Shown here: piece after piece, positions 34,202 through 43,500 of the stretch
Position numbering within the stretch: the first letter of the stretch is position 1
How the letters are laid out: each line of letters begins with the position of its first letter
From: Flagellimonas aurea
GTDB lineage: Bacteria; Bacteroidota; Bacteroidia; Flavobacteriales; Flavobacteriaceae
Length of the DNA stretch: 64,000 nt
Assembly: GCF_017313785.1 (NCBI RefSeq)
Contig: NZ_JAFLNL010000001.1
Span: forward strand, 434,001 to 498,000
Reading direction: 5' to 3'
Notes under the pieces: model-generated
Told to the model about the DNA's origin: nothing
Databases searched by the model: none
The model's input: only the letters and a program-made list of their open reading frames with translations
Position numbers and translations under genes: made by a program

Positions 34202-34633
34202 TTAACTACAAGGAATTTTTTCGATTCTACGTTCGTGCCTGCCCCCTTGAAACTCTGTTTTCAAAAACGTTTCCACCATATCCAAGGCTTGGGGAAGTGC
34301 TATAAATCGTGCCGGTAAACTTAAAATGTTGGCATCGTTGTGCTCCCTGGCCAATTGGGTAATCTCTTTGTTCCAGCACAGGGCGCCCCTAACACCTTGG
34401 TGTTTATTTATGGTCATCGTGGCCCCGTTGCCGCTACCGCATATAACAATGCCAAAATCTACCTTCCCTTCTTCCACATCTTTTGCTACGGGATGGGTAA
34501 AATCCGGATAGTCAACACTATCGGTTCCATCGGTTCCGTAGTTGACAACTTCTATTCCCTTAGATTTCAACAGACCGATAATGGCAAGTTTGTAATCGGT
34601 TCCCGCGTGGTCGTTTCCTATGGCAATTTTCAT
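34202..34633 (-). CDS. rpiB: ribose 5-phosphate isomerase B
   Basis: A 143-residue enzyme that interconverts ribulose 5-phosphate and ribose 5-phosphate in the pentose phosphate pathway. It opens MKIAIGNDHAGTDYKL and carries GIVICGSGNGATMTINK, the phosphate-binding loop. The position usually held by the catalytic Cys is present as the Cys of ICGSGNG. The start is ATG 34633, because a -7 element at 34661-34668 lies over the alternative start at 34663. Confidence 0.95.
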   Translation of the reverse strand: MKIAIGNDHAGTDYKLAIIGLLKSKGIEVVNYGTDGTDSVDYPDFTHPVAKDVEEGKVDFGIVICGSGNGATMTINKHQGVRGALCWNKEITQLAREHNDANILSLPARFIALPQALDMVETFLKTEFQGGRHERRIEKIPCS

Positions 34634-34660
34634 GGTTATAGTATTAAAATGGGTACATAG

Positions 34661-34668
34661 CAAAGGTA
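34661..34668 (-). promoter_or_regulatory. -7 element (TACCTTTG) for the rpiB operon
   Basis: TACCTTTG on the minus strand matches TAnnTTTG and lies 27 bp ahead of ATG 34633. Confidence 0.6.
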
Positions 34669-35227
34669 CAACATCTTTTCATGTTCCGTTGTTTATAAAA
34701 ATGATGGGATTTTTGCATTGGGTTAAAAAACAACCAATTAACAATAACACCATTTTGTTAATTATTTACATAAAACTTCTGGTAACGAAATTTTGTAATT
34801 CAATAAAATCGATCAGTAGGAATAATTATTTAATGTTGCGCTGATATTCGATTAAAAATTAATCAACCAATATCAAGAACTTTTTTACGGTAATTAACAT
34901 TAAAAACACATTAACTTTTCAATAAATTGATGTTGATAACGGTTATTAAAAACTGTGTACAAAAAATCTAATCGTTTGATTTTTAAATTTCTTGTGGTCT
35001 TACAAATTGTGAACAAACTATTTTGATCGTTCAAAGCAACTTTTTTGAAAGAATTTTATTCCACATTTCAACGATCCATCATAACCATCATTTTAATTAA
35101 ATTTTAAAAAGAAGAAAAAATATAATATTGATTATTGTTGATAAAGTTGACTTTGTTTGAGATTACTCTTCCTTTCCTTGTTGGTCAAGGATTATAATTC
35201 GTATTTTTCAAAAAAATAAGGACGTTA
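34669..35227. other. 559-bp A+T-rich non-coding region with two DnaA-box-like sites
   Basis: This is the longest gene-free stretch in the window and is strongly A+T rich, between divergent rpiB and rnr. It holds two copies of TGTTGATAA (34931-34939 and 35136-35144), the complement of TTATCAACA, one base from the DnaA box TTATCCACA. It also has several near-palindromic AT blocks. It could be a replication origin, an rnr control region, or both. I see no tRNA or small gene in it. Confidence 0.35.
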
Positions 35228-37411
35228 ATGTCAAAGAAAAAGAAGAGAGCTGGTAGTCAGCGAAAGAATGAAATTACGAAGGGCATTTTCACCGTACTGG
35301 AAAAGGAACCATCTAAAAGCTTCAATTATAAGCAAATAGCATCAAAACTCGGAATAGACGATACACAGGACCGAAACCTTTTGATCAAACGTTTGGGACA
35401 GTTAAAGGCGAGTGAACGTATTTTGGAGCCCGAACGGGGCAAGTATCAAAAGAAGCAATCACTTCATACATATTACACGGGTAGGGTGGATTTGACCACA
35501 AGTGGCAACGCCTATATCATTGTGGATGAACTGGAAGACGACATCTTTGTACAGAACAATAATTTGAACAGGGCCTTTCATGGGGATACGGTCGAGGTTT
35601 TTATCAAACCAAGGCGTAAGAGCAAAAAAATGGAAGGTGAAATTTCCAAGGTACTCGAGCGCAAGAAGACCTCTTATGTAGGTATTGTGGACAAGCAAAA
35701 GAGTTTTGCTTTTGTTCGCCCTACGGATTCCAGGATGTATACCGATATTTTTGTCCCACCGGAAAAATTGAAAAAGGCGAACGATGGAGACAAGGTATTG
35801 GTCAATCTGGGTGATTGGCCCGATGGTACCGATTCGCCCTATGGAGAAATCGTGGAGGTATTGGGGAGACCTGGTGAGCACAATACCGAAATACATTCAA
35901 TTTTGGCCGAATACGGTTTACCGCACGAGTTCCCTTATGAGGTAGAACAGTTTGCCAAAACATTGGATACCAGTATAAAGGAATCGGAAATTGCCAAGCG
36001 AAGGGATATGCGCGATGTGCTTACCTTTACCATAGATCCAAAGGATGCCAAGGATTTTGACGATGCCCTTTCCTTCCAGAAATTGGAAAATGGCAACTAC
36101 GAAATAGGTATCCATATAGCCGATGTCTCACACTATGTTCGGCCGGATACCATTTTGGAGGACGAAGCCTACGATAGGGCCACATCGGTATATTTGGTGG
36201 ACCGTGTGGTTCCCATGTTACCGGAGGTACTGTCCAACATGGCTTGTTCCCTTCGACCCAACGAGGAAAAATATACGTTTTCGGCGGTTTTTGAGATGGA
36301 CGACAATGCCAAATTGGTCAACCAATGGTTTGGCAGGACCGCCATTAATTCCAACGAACGTTTTGCCTACGAGGAAGCACAGCATATTATAGAAACCGAA
36401 CAGAATAAAATTCCAAAGGATATATCCATTCGCGGAAACGCTTATTCCGTTTCGGATGAAGTTGTGGATGCCGTTCTCACTTTTGATCGGTTGGCAAAAA
36501 TCATGAGGCAGGCCCGAATGGACGCCGGAGCCATTTCTTTTGATAAGATAGAGGTCAAGTTCCATTTGTCCGAAGACAATGAGCCTGTCGGTGTTTTCTT
36601 TAAAGAAGCAAAGGACGCCAACAAATTGATCGAGGAATTTATGCTCCTGGCCAATAGAAAGGTTGCCGAGTTTATAGGAAAACAGAAAAAAACGTTTGTG
36701 TACCGGGTGCACGACAAACCGGATGAGGACAAATTAATGGCCCTTAACGGTGTTATTTCCAGATTCGGACACAGTATAAACCTAAAGGACAGTAAGACCA
36801 TTAACCAGTCCCTAAACAAGTTGTTGGAGGACGTAAAGGGCAAGAAAGAACAAAACTTGGTGGATACCTTGGCCATCCGTAGTATGAGCAAGGCCATTTA
36901 TACCACGGAAAATATTGGGCATTATGGTTTGGGATTTGACTACTATACCCATTTTACATCGCCCATACGGCGTTATCCGGATGTAATGGTCCACCGCTTG
37001 CTACAACATTATCTAGATAATGAAAAAGCACCAAAAGCCACCGTATACGAAGAAAAGTGCAAGCATTCCTCAGATATGGAGCTATTGGCGGCCAATGCGG
37101 AGCGGGATTCCATCAAGTACATGCAGATCAAGTTTATGGAGGACCACAAGGACCAGGAATTCCTTGGGGTGATTTCAGGCGTTACCGAGTGGGGCATATA
37201 TGTAGAGATTGTTGAGAACAAATGTGAGGGCATGGTACGTATCCGCGATATTAAAGATGATTACTATATTTTTGATGAACGCCAGTATGCCATAGTGGGA
37301 GAGCGAACCAAACGGATGTATCAGTTGGGAGACGAGGTTTACGTAATGGTAAAAAACACTGATTTGGTCAAACGGCATCTCGACTTTTCGTTGATCGGTA
37401 AAAAGAAATAA
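35228..37411 (+). CDS. rnr: ribonuclease R
   Basis: A 727-residue 3'-5' exoribonuclease that degrades structured RNA and takes part in rRNA quality control. Order: N-terminal winged helix (residues about 15-80), two cold-shock OB domains, the RNB catalytic core with TIDPKDAKDFDDALS (metal-binding Asp residues) and HYGLGFDYYTHFTSPIRRYPD, then a C-terminal S1 domain (about 640-727, FLGVISGVTEWGIYVE). The basic start KKKKRAGSQRK is usual. It may form a transcription unit with the GIN-domain and LysE genes that follow. Confidence 0.95.
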   Translation: MSKKKKRAGSQRKNEITKGIFTVLEKEPSKSFNYKQIASKLGIDDTQDRNLLIKRLGQLKASERILEPERGKYQKKQSLHTYYTGRVDLTTSGNAYIIVDELEDDIFVQNNNLNRAFHGDTVEVFIKPRRKSKKMEGEISKVLERKKTSYVGIVDKQKSFAFVRPTDSRMYTDIFVPPEKLKKANDGDKVLVNLGDWPDGTDSPYGEIVEVLGRPGEHNTEIHSILAEYGLPHEFPYEVEQFAKTLDTSIKESEIAKRRDMRDVLTFTIDPKDAKDFDDALSFQKLENGNYEIGIHIADVSHYVRPDTILEDEAYDRATSVYLVDRVVPMLPEVLSNMACSLRPNEEKYTFSAVFEMDDNAKLVNQWFGRTAINSNERFAYEEAQHIIETEQNKIPKDISIRGNAYSVSDEVVDAVLTFDRLAKIMRQARMDAGAISFDKIEVKFHLSEDNEPVGVFFKEAKDANKLIEEFMLLANRKVAEFIGKQKKTFVYRVHDKPDEDKLMALNGVISRFGHSINLKDSKTINQSLNKLLEDVKGKKEQNLVDTLAIRSMSKAIYTTENIGHYGLGFDYYTHFTSPIRRYPDVMVHRLLQHYLDNEKAPKATVYEEKCKHSSDMELLAANAERDSIKYMQIKFMEDHKDQEFLGVISGVTEWGIYVEIVENKCEGMVRIRDIKDDYYIFDERQYAIVGERTKRMYQLGDEVYVMVKNTDLVKRHLDFSLIGKKK

Positions 37412-37463
37412 TACTATTTTGGAATAAAGTTTGTTATCCTATTGAGAACCAAATTTTTATAAC

Positions 37464-38144
37464 ATGAGAATTATTACGATTGTTATTTTGTTCCTATCCC
37501 TTCAATATATTGAGGCCCAGGATGCTACCATAACCCAAAACCTACAAAAGTTTACCGAAGTAAAGGGTTTTGATGGTATTTCCATCAATTTGATACGATC
37601 AAATGAAAACAAAGCGGTGATCACTGGTGCAAATACCACCAATGTGGCCATTGTCAATAATGAAGGTATTTTGAAAATCCGAATGGAGATCGTTAAAATA
37701 TTCAGTGGATATAGAACCTATGTAGATCTTTATCACTCTGAAGAATTAGTGGTTATAGATGTAAACGAGGATGCAAGAATTTCTTCCGATGATACCTATG
37801 TGCAAAAAGTCTTGGAACTTAAGGCACAGGAGGGCGGGGAGTTGGAAATCAATTGTGAGGTGGACCAGCTGTTGATCAAAGCGGTTTCCGGCGGTAAAAT
37901 TTTTGCTGGGGGCTTTTCCAATAACCAAGACGTGATCATCAATACCGGTGGTGAATACAGCGGAAGAAACTTTAAAACAAAGTTTACCACCATTAACGTC
38001 AATGCAGGTGGCAATGCCGAAATTTATGCATCGGACTACGTAAAGGCCAATGTAAAGGCCGGTGGCGAAGTACTGGTATATGGTGATCCGAAGAAAATGG
38101 ACGAGCAGACCCTTTTTGGTGGAAAAATAAAAAGAGTGAATTAA
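37464..38144 (+). CDS. exported GIN-domain (DUF2807) protein
   Basis: A 226-residue protein with a signal peptide (ends YIEAQ) and a right-handed beta-helix-like body with repeated short strands (AVSGGKIFAGGFSN, INTGGEYSGRNFKT, VNAGGNAEIYASD, VKAGGEVLVYG). This is the putative autotransporter/GIN domain common in Bacteroidota and of unknown function. It is probably periplasmic or surface-exposed. It lies 52 bp after rnr and 2 bp before the LysE gene. Confidence 0.85.
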   Translation: MRIITIVILFLSLQYIEAQDATITQNLQKFTEVKGFDGISINLIRSNENKAVITGANTTNVAIVNNEGILKIRMEIVKIFSGYRTYVDLYHSEELVVIDVNEDARISSDDTYVQKVLELKAQEGGELEINCEVDQLLIKAVSGGKIFAGGFSNNQDVIINTGGEYSGRNFKTKFTTINVNAGGNAEIYASDYVKANVKAGGEVLVYGDPKKMDEQTLFGGKIKRVN

Positions 38145-38146
38145 AA

Positions 38147-38809
38147 ATGATTGATGATATCCAAGCTGCGATCCCTTTGGGATTTCTATTGAGCTTTATG
38201 ATCGGACCTGTTTTCTTTGTTTTGTTGGAAACGAGTGCCACAAAAGGTTTCAGGGCGGGTGTAAGTTTGGATATAGGGGTAATTTTGGCCGATATTGTTT
38301 TTTTGCTCATTGCCTATTTCAGCAGTTTTCAGTTATTGGAGAATTTGAGCAACGAACCTGGTTTATTTGTTTTTGGGGGGATGATCTTATTGGTCTACGG
38401 AATTTTTCTTTTTGTAAAGAAGGCCAAGAAAAAGACCAATGTCAGGGCATCCAAGGGTACTTATTTTGGACTGTTGGCAAAGGGTTTTCTTTTGAATTTT
38501 ATAAATATCGGCGTATTGGCATTTTGGTTGGGGCTTATTATCGTTGTCGGACCCAGTTTGGAGAACAATCCCAATAGAATGATGGTATTTTTCGGTACCG
38601 TACTGGTAGTCTATTTTGCAACCGACCTGATCAAGATCATTTTGGCCAAACAGTTGAAAAAATACTTGACCCAAGAACGTATCGTTTTGATTAAAAAGGG
38701 ATTGGGAATTGTATTGATCATTTGTGGTATCATATTGATAAGCAAGGGTTTTTTACCGAGCGACAGGTTCGATCTCCAGGAACGTATTGAAAGAATAGAG
38801 GATTTGTAA
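38147..38809 (+). CDS. LysE-family translocator
   Basis: A 220-residue inner-membrane protein with six predicted helices and the LysE/RhtB pattern: an N-terminal PLGFLLSFMIGPVFFVLLETS, a SxxxxF-type second helix and GLLAKGFLLNFINIGVLAFWLG. The family exports amino acids or their derivatives; the substrate is unknown. It follows the GIN-domain gene by 2 bp, so they are co-translated, and a strong bidirectional terminator ends the unit. Confidence 0.88.
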   Translation: MIDDIQAAIPLGFLLSFMIGPVFFVLLETSATKGFRAGVSLDIGVILADIVFLLIAYFSSFQLLENLSNEPGLFVFGGMILLVYGIFLFVKKAKKKTNVRASKGTYFGLLAKGFLLNFINIGVLAFWLGLIIVVGPSLENNPNRMMVFFGTVLVVYFATDLIKIILAKQLKKYLTQERIVLIKKGLGIVLIICGIILISKGFLPSDRFDLQERIERIEDL

Positions 38810-38817
38810 AACAAAAA

Positions 38818-38840
38818 AACCCAGCACTTAGTGCTGGGTT
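38818..38840 (+). terminator. bidirectional intrinsic terminator
   Basis: AACCCAGCAC (38818-38827) pairs perfectly with GTGCTGGGTT (38831-38840) around a TTA loop, with A runs before and T runs after. It serves the LysE gene and, from the other side, the tRNA-Cys. Confidence 0.88.
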
Positions 38841-38844
38841 TTTG

Positions 38845-38915
38845 AGGCATCGAGCGGATTCGAACCGCTGTACAAGCTTTTGCAGAGCTCTGCCTAGCCA
38901 CTCGGCCACGATGCC
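38845..38915 (-). tRNA. tRNA-Cys (GCA)
   Basis: A 71-nt cloverleaf with a perfectly paired acceptor stem (GGCATCG/CGATGCC) and discriminator U. It has a GCC/GGC D stem, anticodon loop CTGCAAA with anticodon GCA, and T arm AGCGG-TTCGAAT-CCGCT. CCA is not encoded. Confidence 0.92.
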
Positions 38916-38991
38916 AAAGGGATCGCAAAGCTAAAAATATTTTATGAATATTTGGATTGAAAATAATCTAAATATTCATGTAATAAATTTG

Positions 38992-39063
38992 AGGCATCGG
39001 GTGGACTCGAACCACCATAAAAATCCTTGCGGGACTTTGTCTATCCAATTCGACCACAATGCC
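38992..39063 (-). tRNA. degenerate second tRNA-Cys-like gene (GCA)
   Basis: It folds as a 72-nt cloverleaf: acceptor GGCATTG/CGATGCC, D stem GTC/GAC, T arm GGTGG-TTCGAGT-CCACC and discriminator U. The anticodon loop reads CCGCAAG: anticodon GCA, but with C33 in place of the near-universal U33 and a possible extra C32-G38 pair. It lies 76 bp upstream of the normal tRNA-Cys in the same direction. It is either a decaying duplicate or a tRNA with an unusual role. Confidence 0.6.
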
Positions 39064-39127
39064 GTTTAAAATGATAAAAGCAAAAATATAAAAACATAAT
39101 TTTATTCAATGCTTAATTATCAGCGGT

Positions 39128-39484
39128 TTATCGAGTAATTCCGAGTTTCACCGAAACACTTTCCACATCGCCCCCAATGGGTGGATTAATTTTGGAAACT
39201 TCTACTTCCACTTCGGTTACTTCTTGTATTTCTTTAAAAATACGATCAATAATACGCTTGGCCACATGTTCCAATAAATTGGAACGTACCTTCATTTCTT
39301 CTTTTATAATATTGTTCAGATGAACGTAATCCACAGTTTCACTCAACTGATCGGAGATTGCAGGTCGGGAAAGATCTGCGGAAATCTCAAGATCTACCCT
39401 GTAATCGCTCCCAATGAGCATTTCTTCCTTTAAACATCCATGATTGGAGTGTATCCTAATATTTTTTAACCTGATTTTACCCAA
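39128..39484 (-). CDS. folB: dihydroneopterin aldolase
   Basis: A 118-residue enzyme of folate synthesis that splits 7,8-dihydroneopterin to 6-hydroxymethyl-dihydropterin. It opens with IRLKNIRIHSNHGCLKEEMLIGSDYRVDLEI, where the HG and following Glu are family hallmarks. LLEHVAKRIIDRI sits in the middle, and KINPPIGGDVESVSVKL closes the protein with its catalytic Lys/Pro-Pro region. It has its own -7 element (TATTTTTG, 39507-39514 on the minus strand), so it is probably not part of the adhesin operon. Confidence 0.92.
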   Translation of the reverse strand: MGKIRLKNIRIHSNHGCLKEEMLIGSDYRVDLEISADLSRPAISDQLSETVDYVHLNNIIKEEMKVRSNLLEHVAKRIIDRIFKEIQEVTEVEVEVSKINPPIGGDVESVSVKLGITR

Positions 39485-39506
39485 AACTGTGAATTATAAG
39501 AAAGGG

Positions 39507-39514
39507 CAAAAATA
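39507..39514 (-). promoter_or_regulatory. -7 element (TATTTTTG) for folB
   Basis: TATTTTTG on the minus strand matches TAnnTTTG, 22 bp ahead of the folB ATG and just past the end of the PorP/SprF gene. Confidence 0.55.
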
Positions 39515-39531
39515 CGTGAAAACACATTAAA

Positions 39532-40491
39532 TCAATACATACATCTACAGTTACTTATTCCTTGGAAAAGATCCATTCCAACGGTAACTACATGCGTACC
39601 TGTGCTATATCCCAAAATTTCATTGGTGATTACCTGATAGGAATAGCCAAAATAGAAATTGCTTTTTTTAAGACCGGCTATAGGTGCTATGTACAATGGT
39701 TTTCCTAATTGATCGTTCAAAAAGCGATAGGTGAGACCCACGTAATAGTAATCTTCAAAATCACGGAAACGGAACTTGGCGTTCAGATCGGTAACGGAAC
39801 GGCCATCGCTTTCGAACCACTGAAAGAATACAGAGGGTTCAATTTCCAGTTTACTGTTCTTGCTCTTGGAAATGCTGTACCCGGAATATACGTAGTAGTT
39901 TCTAAGCTTATTGGGTTCTATGGTAATAATATCGGTATTGAAATTGGACAGATCCTTGTTCAGGACATTCCCTGCATTTGCACTAAAGAAGAACTTGTCA
40001 TAACGATAAAGTACCCCAAGATCAAAATTGTGGTTGGTGGTGGCCTTATCGTCAGCTGGTAATTGCCCGTTGTTCTCCCTGAATTGCTCCACATCTATCC
40101 TAAACTGGTTAAAGTTGTAAGAGATACCAAAAGAGAGAAAGATATCGTCGTACCTATCCAGTGTCAAATGGTGTGCAAAAGAAACCCTGGCACCTCTTTG
40201 TCTGGTATATCCATTGCTATCGTTATAGAGCATCATACCAACTCCCGATCTATTCCCTATTCTGGCATCTGCGGCCAAGGTCTGTGTATCTGGAGCATCT
40301 TCTATTCCTACCCATTGCGTAAGACCGTTTAGACGGACTTTTATATGATCACCGATACCTGCATAGGTAGGTGACATTAAAAAGGGATTATCGGCAATGT
40401 ATTGGGATAATTGGGGTACGGTCAACTCTTGTCCCTTGGCAATAAATGCCAAGGAAAACAATAAGATGGCTACGTATATTCTTTTTTGCAT
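39532..40491 (-). CDS. PorP/SprF-family type IX secretion outer-membrane protein
   Basis: A 319-residue protein with a signal peptide (ends FIAKGQ) and the PorP/SprF body. It opens LTVPQLSQYIADNPFLMSPTYAGIGDHIKVRLNGLTQWVGI and continues as a 14-strand-type barrel with FFSANAGNVLNKD and YVYSGYSISK motifs. In Flavobacterium johnsoniae, SprF is encoded just after sprB and is needed to put SprB on the surface. Here the gene follows the giant SprB-like gene by 22 bp, the same arrangement. I infer it is the dedicated partner of that adhesin. Confidence 0.92.
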   Translation of the reverse strand: MQKRIYVAILLFSLAFIAKGQELTVPQLSQYIADNPFLMSPTYAGIGDHIKVRLNGLTQWVGIEDAPDTQTLAADARIGNRSGVGMMLYNDSNGYTRQRGARVSFAHHLTLDRYDDIFLSFGISYNFNQFRIDVEQFRENNGQLPADDKATTNHNFDLGVLYRYDKFFFSANAGNVLNKDLSNFNTDIITIEPNKLRNYYVYSGYSISKSKNSKLEIEPSVFFQWFESDGRSVTDLNAKFRFRDFEDYYYVGLTYRFLNDQLGKPLYIAPIAGLKKSNFYFGYSYQVITNEILGYSTGTHVVTVGMDLFQGISNCRCMY

Positions 40492-40513
40492 GGGGCTATA
40501 GCAGGTTAAGTGT

Positions 40514-43500
40514 TTATTCTCTGTATAATGTAAAGTGACCTACAAACTCTCTGTTATCCTGTGCTCCCTCAAGTCGTACAACATACCAGTAATCTCCGGT
40601 AGGCAATGGTTTACCTTCGTAATTACCATCCCAACCCTTAACGTTGCGGGTCATCTCTTCCACTACTCTACCATAACGGTCATAAATCTTGATTAGTACG
40701 TCGGGGAACCCTTCAATGTTGTCAGGTATCCAAAAGTCGTTGCGACCGTCGCCATCTGGGGTGAAAAAGTTCGGGAATTCGATATCTATGAACTCCATAA
40801 AGATCTCTGCAGTGGCCTCACAACCATTCTGATCAATCACTGTTACCGTATACGTTCCTGTACTGCTAATGAAGTACGTGTTATCGGTTCCATTGGCCAC
40901 ATCATTGAAGTAGAAGGTATAATCCTCTACACCACCATCGGCAATTGCTGTAATTTGATTGATGGTTGTGTTCTCCAAGGTCAGTACCAATGGTTCAAAA
41001 GTAGCTATGGTAAAGTCATAGGTGGCGATACATCCATTGGCATGTGCTATGGTGAGGTAATGGTCGCCTGGCGTCATATTGGTAAAGTCGGCCGACAATT
41101 GCATATCTGCCGGGTCTGTGGAATCCAAGGCATACATTAGGTCACCGGCAATGGATTCGTCTTCCAAAGCAATGTTCAAATAGTTGTTAGGAATGTTTCC
41201 GGTACACTCGTACATAGGGGTTACCGTGGCAGCCAATATAACTCCTGGGTCCATTTCAACGATTACATTAGTTTCACAACCTTGCGCATCCCTGATGAAC
41301 ACCACATGTGCACCCGCGGTCAAATTTTGGAACAAGGTCTGATCTTGTACAAAATTTGCATCGGCACTACTGTTCAAACTTGTTTCGTATGGAGCTGTTC
41401 CTCCAGAAATTTGAATTTCAAAGGAACCATCACCACTTTCAAAACATACCTCATCGGTAATATTGATGGCTTCCGCAACAATGGGCTCTGGTTGCTCAAG
41501 TTCGAACTGGAACGTAATGAAACATCCGTTTACATCCTGGGCAATAACATCGTAAATGCCCGGTGCCAAATCGGTAAAGGTGTTTACGGTATCGAATCTA
41601 TTAAGGCTAGGAGAAATGGCGTATAAAATTTCACCTGTTCCACCGGATACCTCAACGGAAATGGTACCATCTTCCATTCCGGCACAGGTAATATCGGTAA
41701 ATTCTTGTCTTTCAACCTGCAAAGGAGCTGGGTCCAGGATAGGGATCATTGGAGATTCTTCCATACAATCTTCGCTGGTCACCCTAACATAATATTCACC
41801 GGCCATAAGGTCATCGAACCTTCCTGTGGTATTGGGTCCATCTACCAAATTGCTGAAACCGGGATCGCTGAACAATTCGTAGCTATAGTTGCCCAGACCA
41901 CCAGTGGCTCTGGCAATAATAGTTGCAGTGGCTTCTCCGGCACAATTGATGAAAGCTGCCCTGTCATCTATTTCCAATATCAATTCAGGTGGCTCTCGAA
42001 GACTGACCTGATTGGAAATCATGGCAGTACATTGATTGGCATCCCGTACTTCAAATTGATACTGACCGGCTCCCATGTTCAAGAAATCATGATACGTAGG
42101 ATTATCAAAATCTTCCCAAGTTGATGTGTTTTCATCAAAATACTGGTAAGGAGCTGTTCCACCCGTAGCGGATAAACGCATGCTTCCATTGGTCAAACAC
42201 GTCAGGTCCTCAAGTTTGATCAGAGAAGCTCTTACCTCTGTTGGTTCCGAAATGGTAACGGTATCTGTTGTATCACTACAGCTCCAATTATCGGTAACCG
42301 TAATACTGTAGGTTCCGGCACCTAAATTGTTGAACATGTTGCTTCTTTGGGGACCTGTGGTGAATACAATGGTCGTTCCCGCTTCATCATAATAATTCAA
42401 TTGATAATCATAGGAACCACTTCCTCCACTAACTGAGTGTGCCCACACAGATGCACTTTGGTCACCATAGCACAATAGATCTATTGGGGCAGCGTCTATA
42501 CCTGCTATTATAGGTGCAGGTGGTAACAATGTCAAAGTTCTATCTTCAAAACAACCGCCAGCATCGGTAACCCTAATAGTATAATCATCTGCTGACAATC
42601 CAGTGAACACATGGCTTTGTACATCATTGATAGTGAAGACCTGCATTGTGTTCATATTGGTTAAAACGATATCATATGGGGCATATCCACCTACTGGTGC
42701 TACAAGAATTTCACCAAGATCATTGGTACAGGTAACGCTGGCTACTTGTTGTGGTGTAAAATCCAACTCAGCGCTTGGTGAAACTATGGTCACGGTACCT
42801 GAGGTGGCATCACAAAAAGGAGTACCTGTCGCGGTGACTTCAACATAATAGTTGCCACCTATCAAATCTGGGTGCGTTATCGCAAATGAACCCGACGCTG
42901 TGTTTTCATTTCCGGAAACGATCAGGGTTCCATCAGTTCTATATACTTCATAATCGTAAGCTCCTGCATATCCGGTAACATCTATCGTAATTTCACCTGC
43001 ATCATAAAAGCACATTGCCGCAGCGGTCGCCGTTGCCACCACATCTATGGTATCGTAAGGAGCTACAGTGTAAATTGTCTGTACATAACAACCGGTAACA
43101 TCATTGGTTGCCCTGAATGTATAACTACCGGGTTGGGTCAACTCAAAAGTTGCCGTAGTTGCTGTAACCGAGCTAGGTACCACACTTCCATAAGGATTTC
43201 CAACGGGCAACAATTCGAATGTGTAAGTATCGCCAGGGGTAGATTCCGTAACGGTCAGGATTACGCTTTCTGGATTCAGACAAGTTATAGCTATATCTTG
43301 AGAGGCATCCAATGTGAACGTGTTCAAAGGTTGAACTGTAATACTATCCGGGAATTCACAACCATTGGCATCCCTAACCACATAGTTGATGGTTTGTACG
43401 GTTCCATTGTCAACAACATCAAAAGTAGCGTTCGAACCGAAACCATTTCCATTAAAACTGTAGAAATATGGAGCGGTTCCTCCCGTGGCGGTAACAGATA

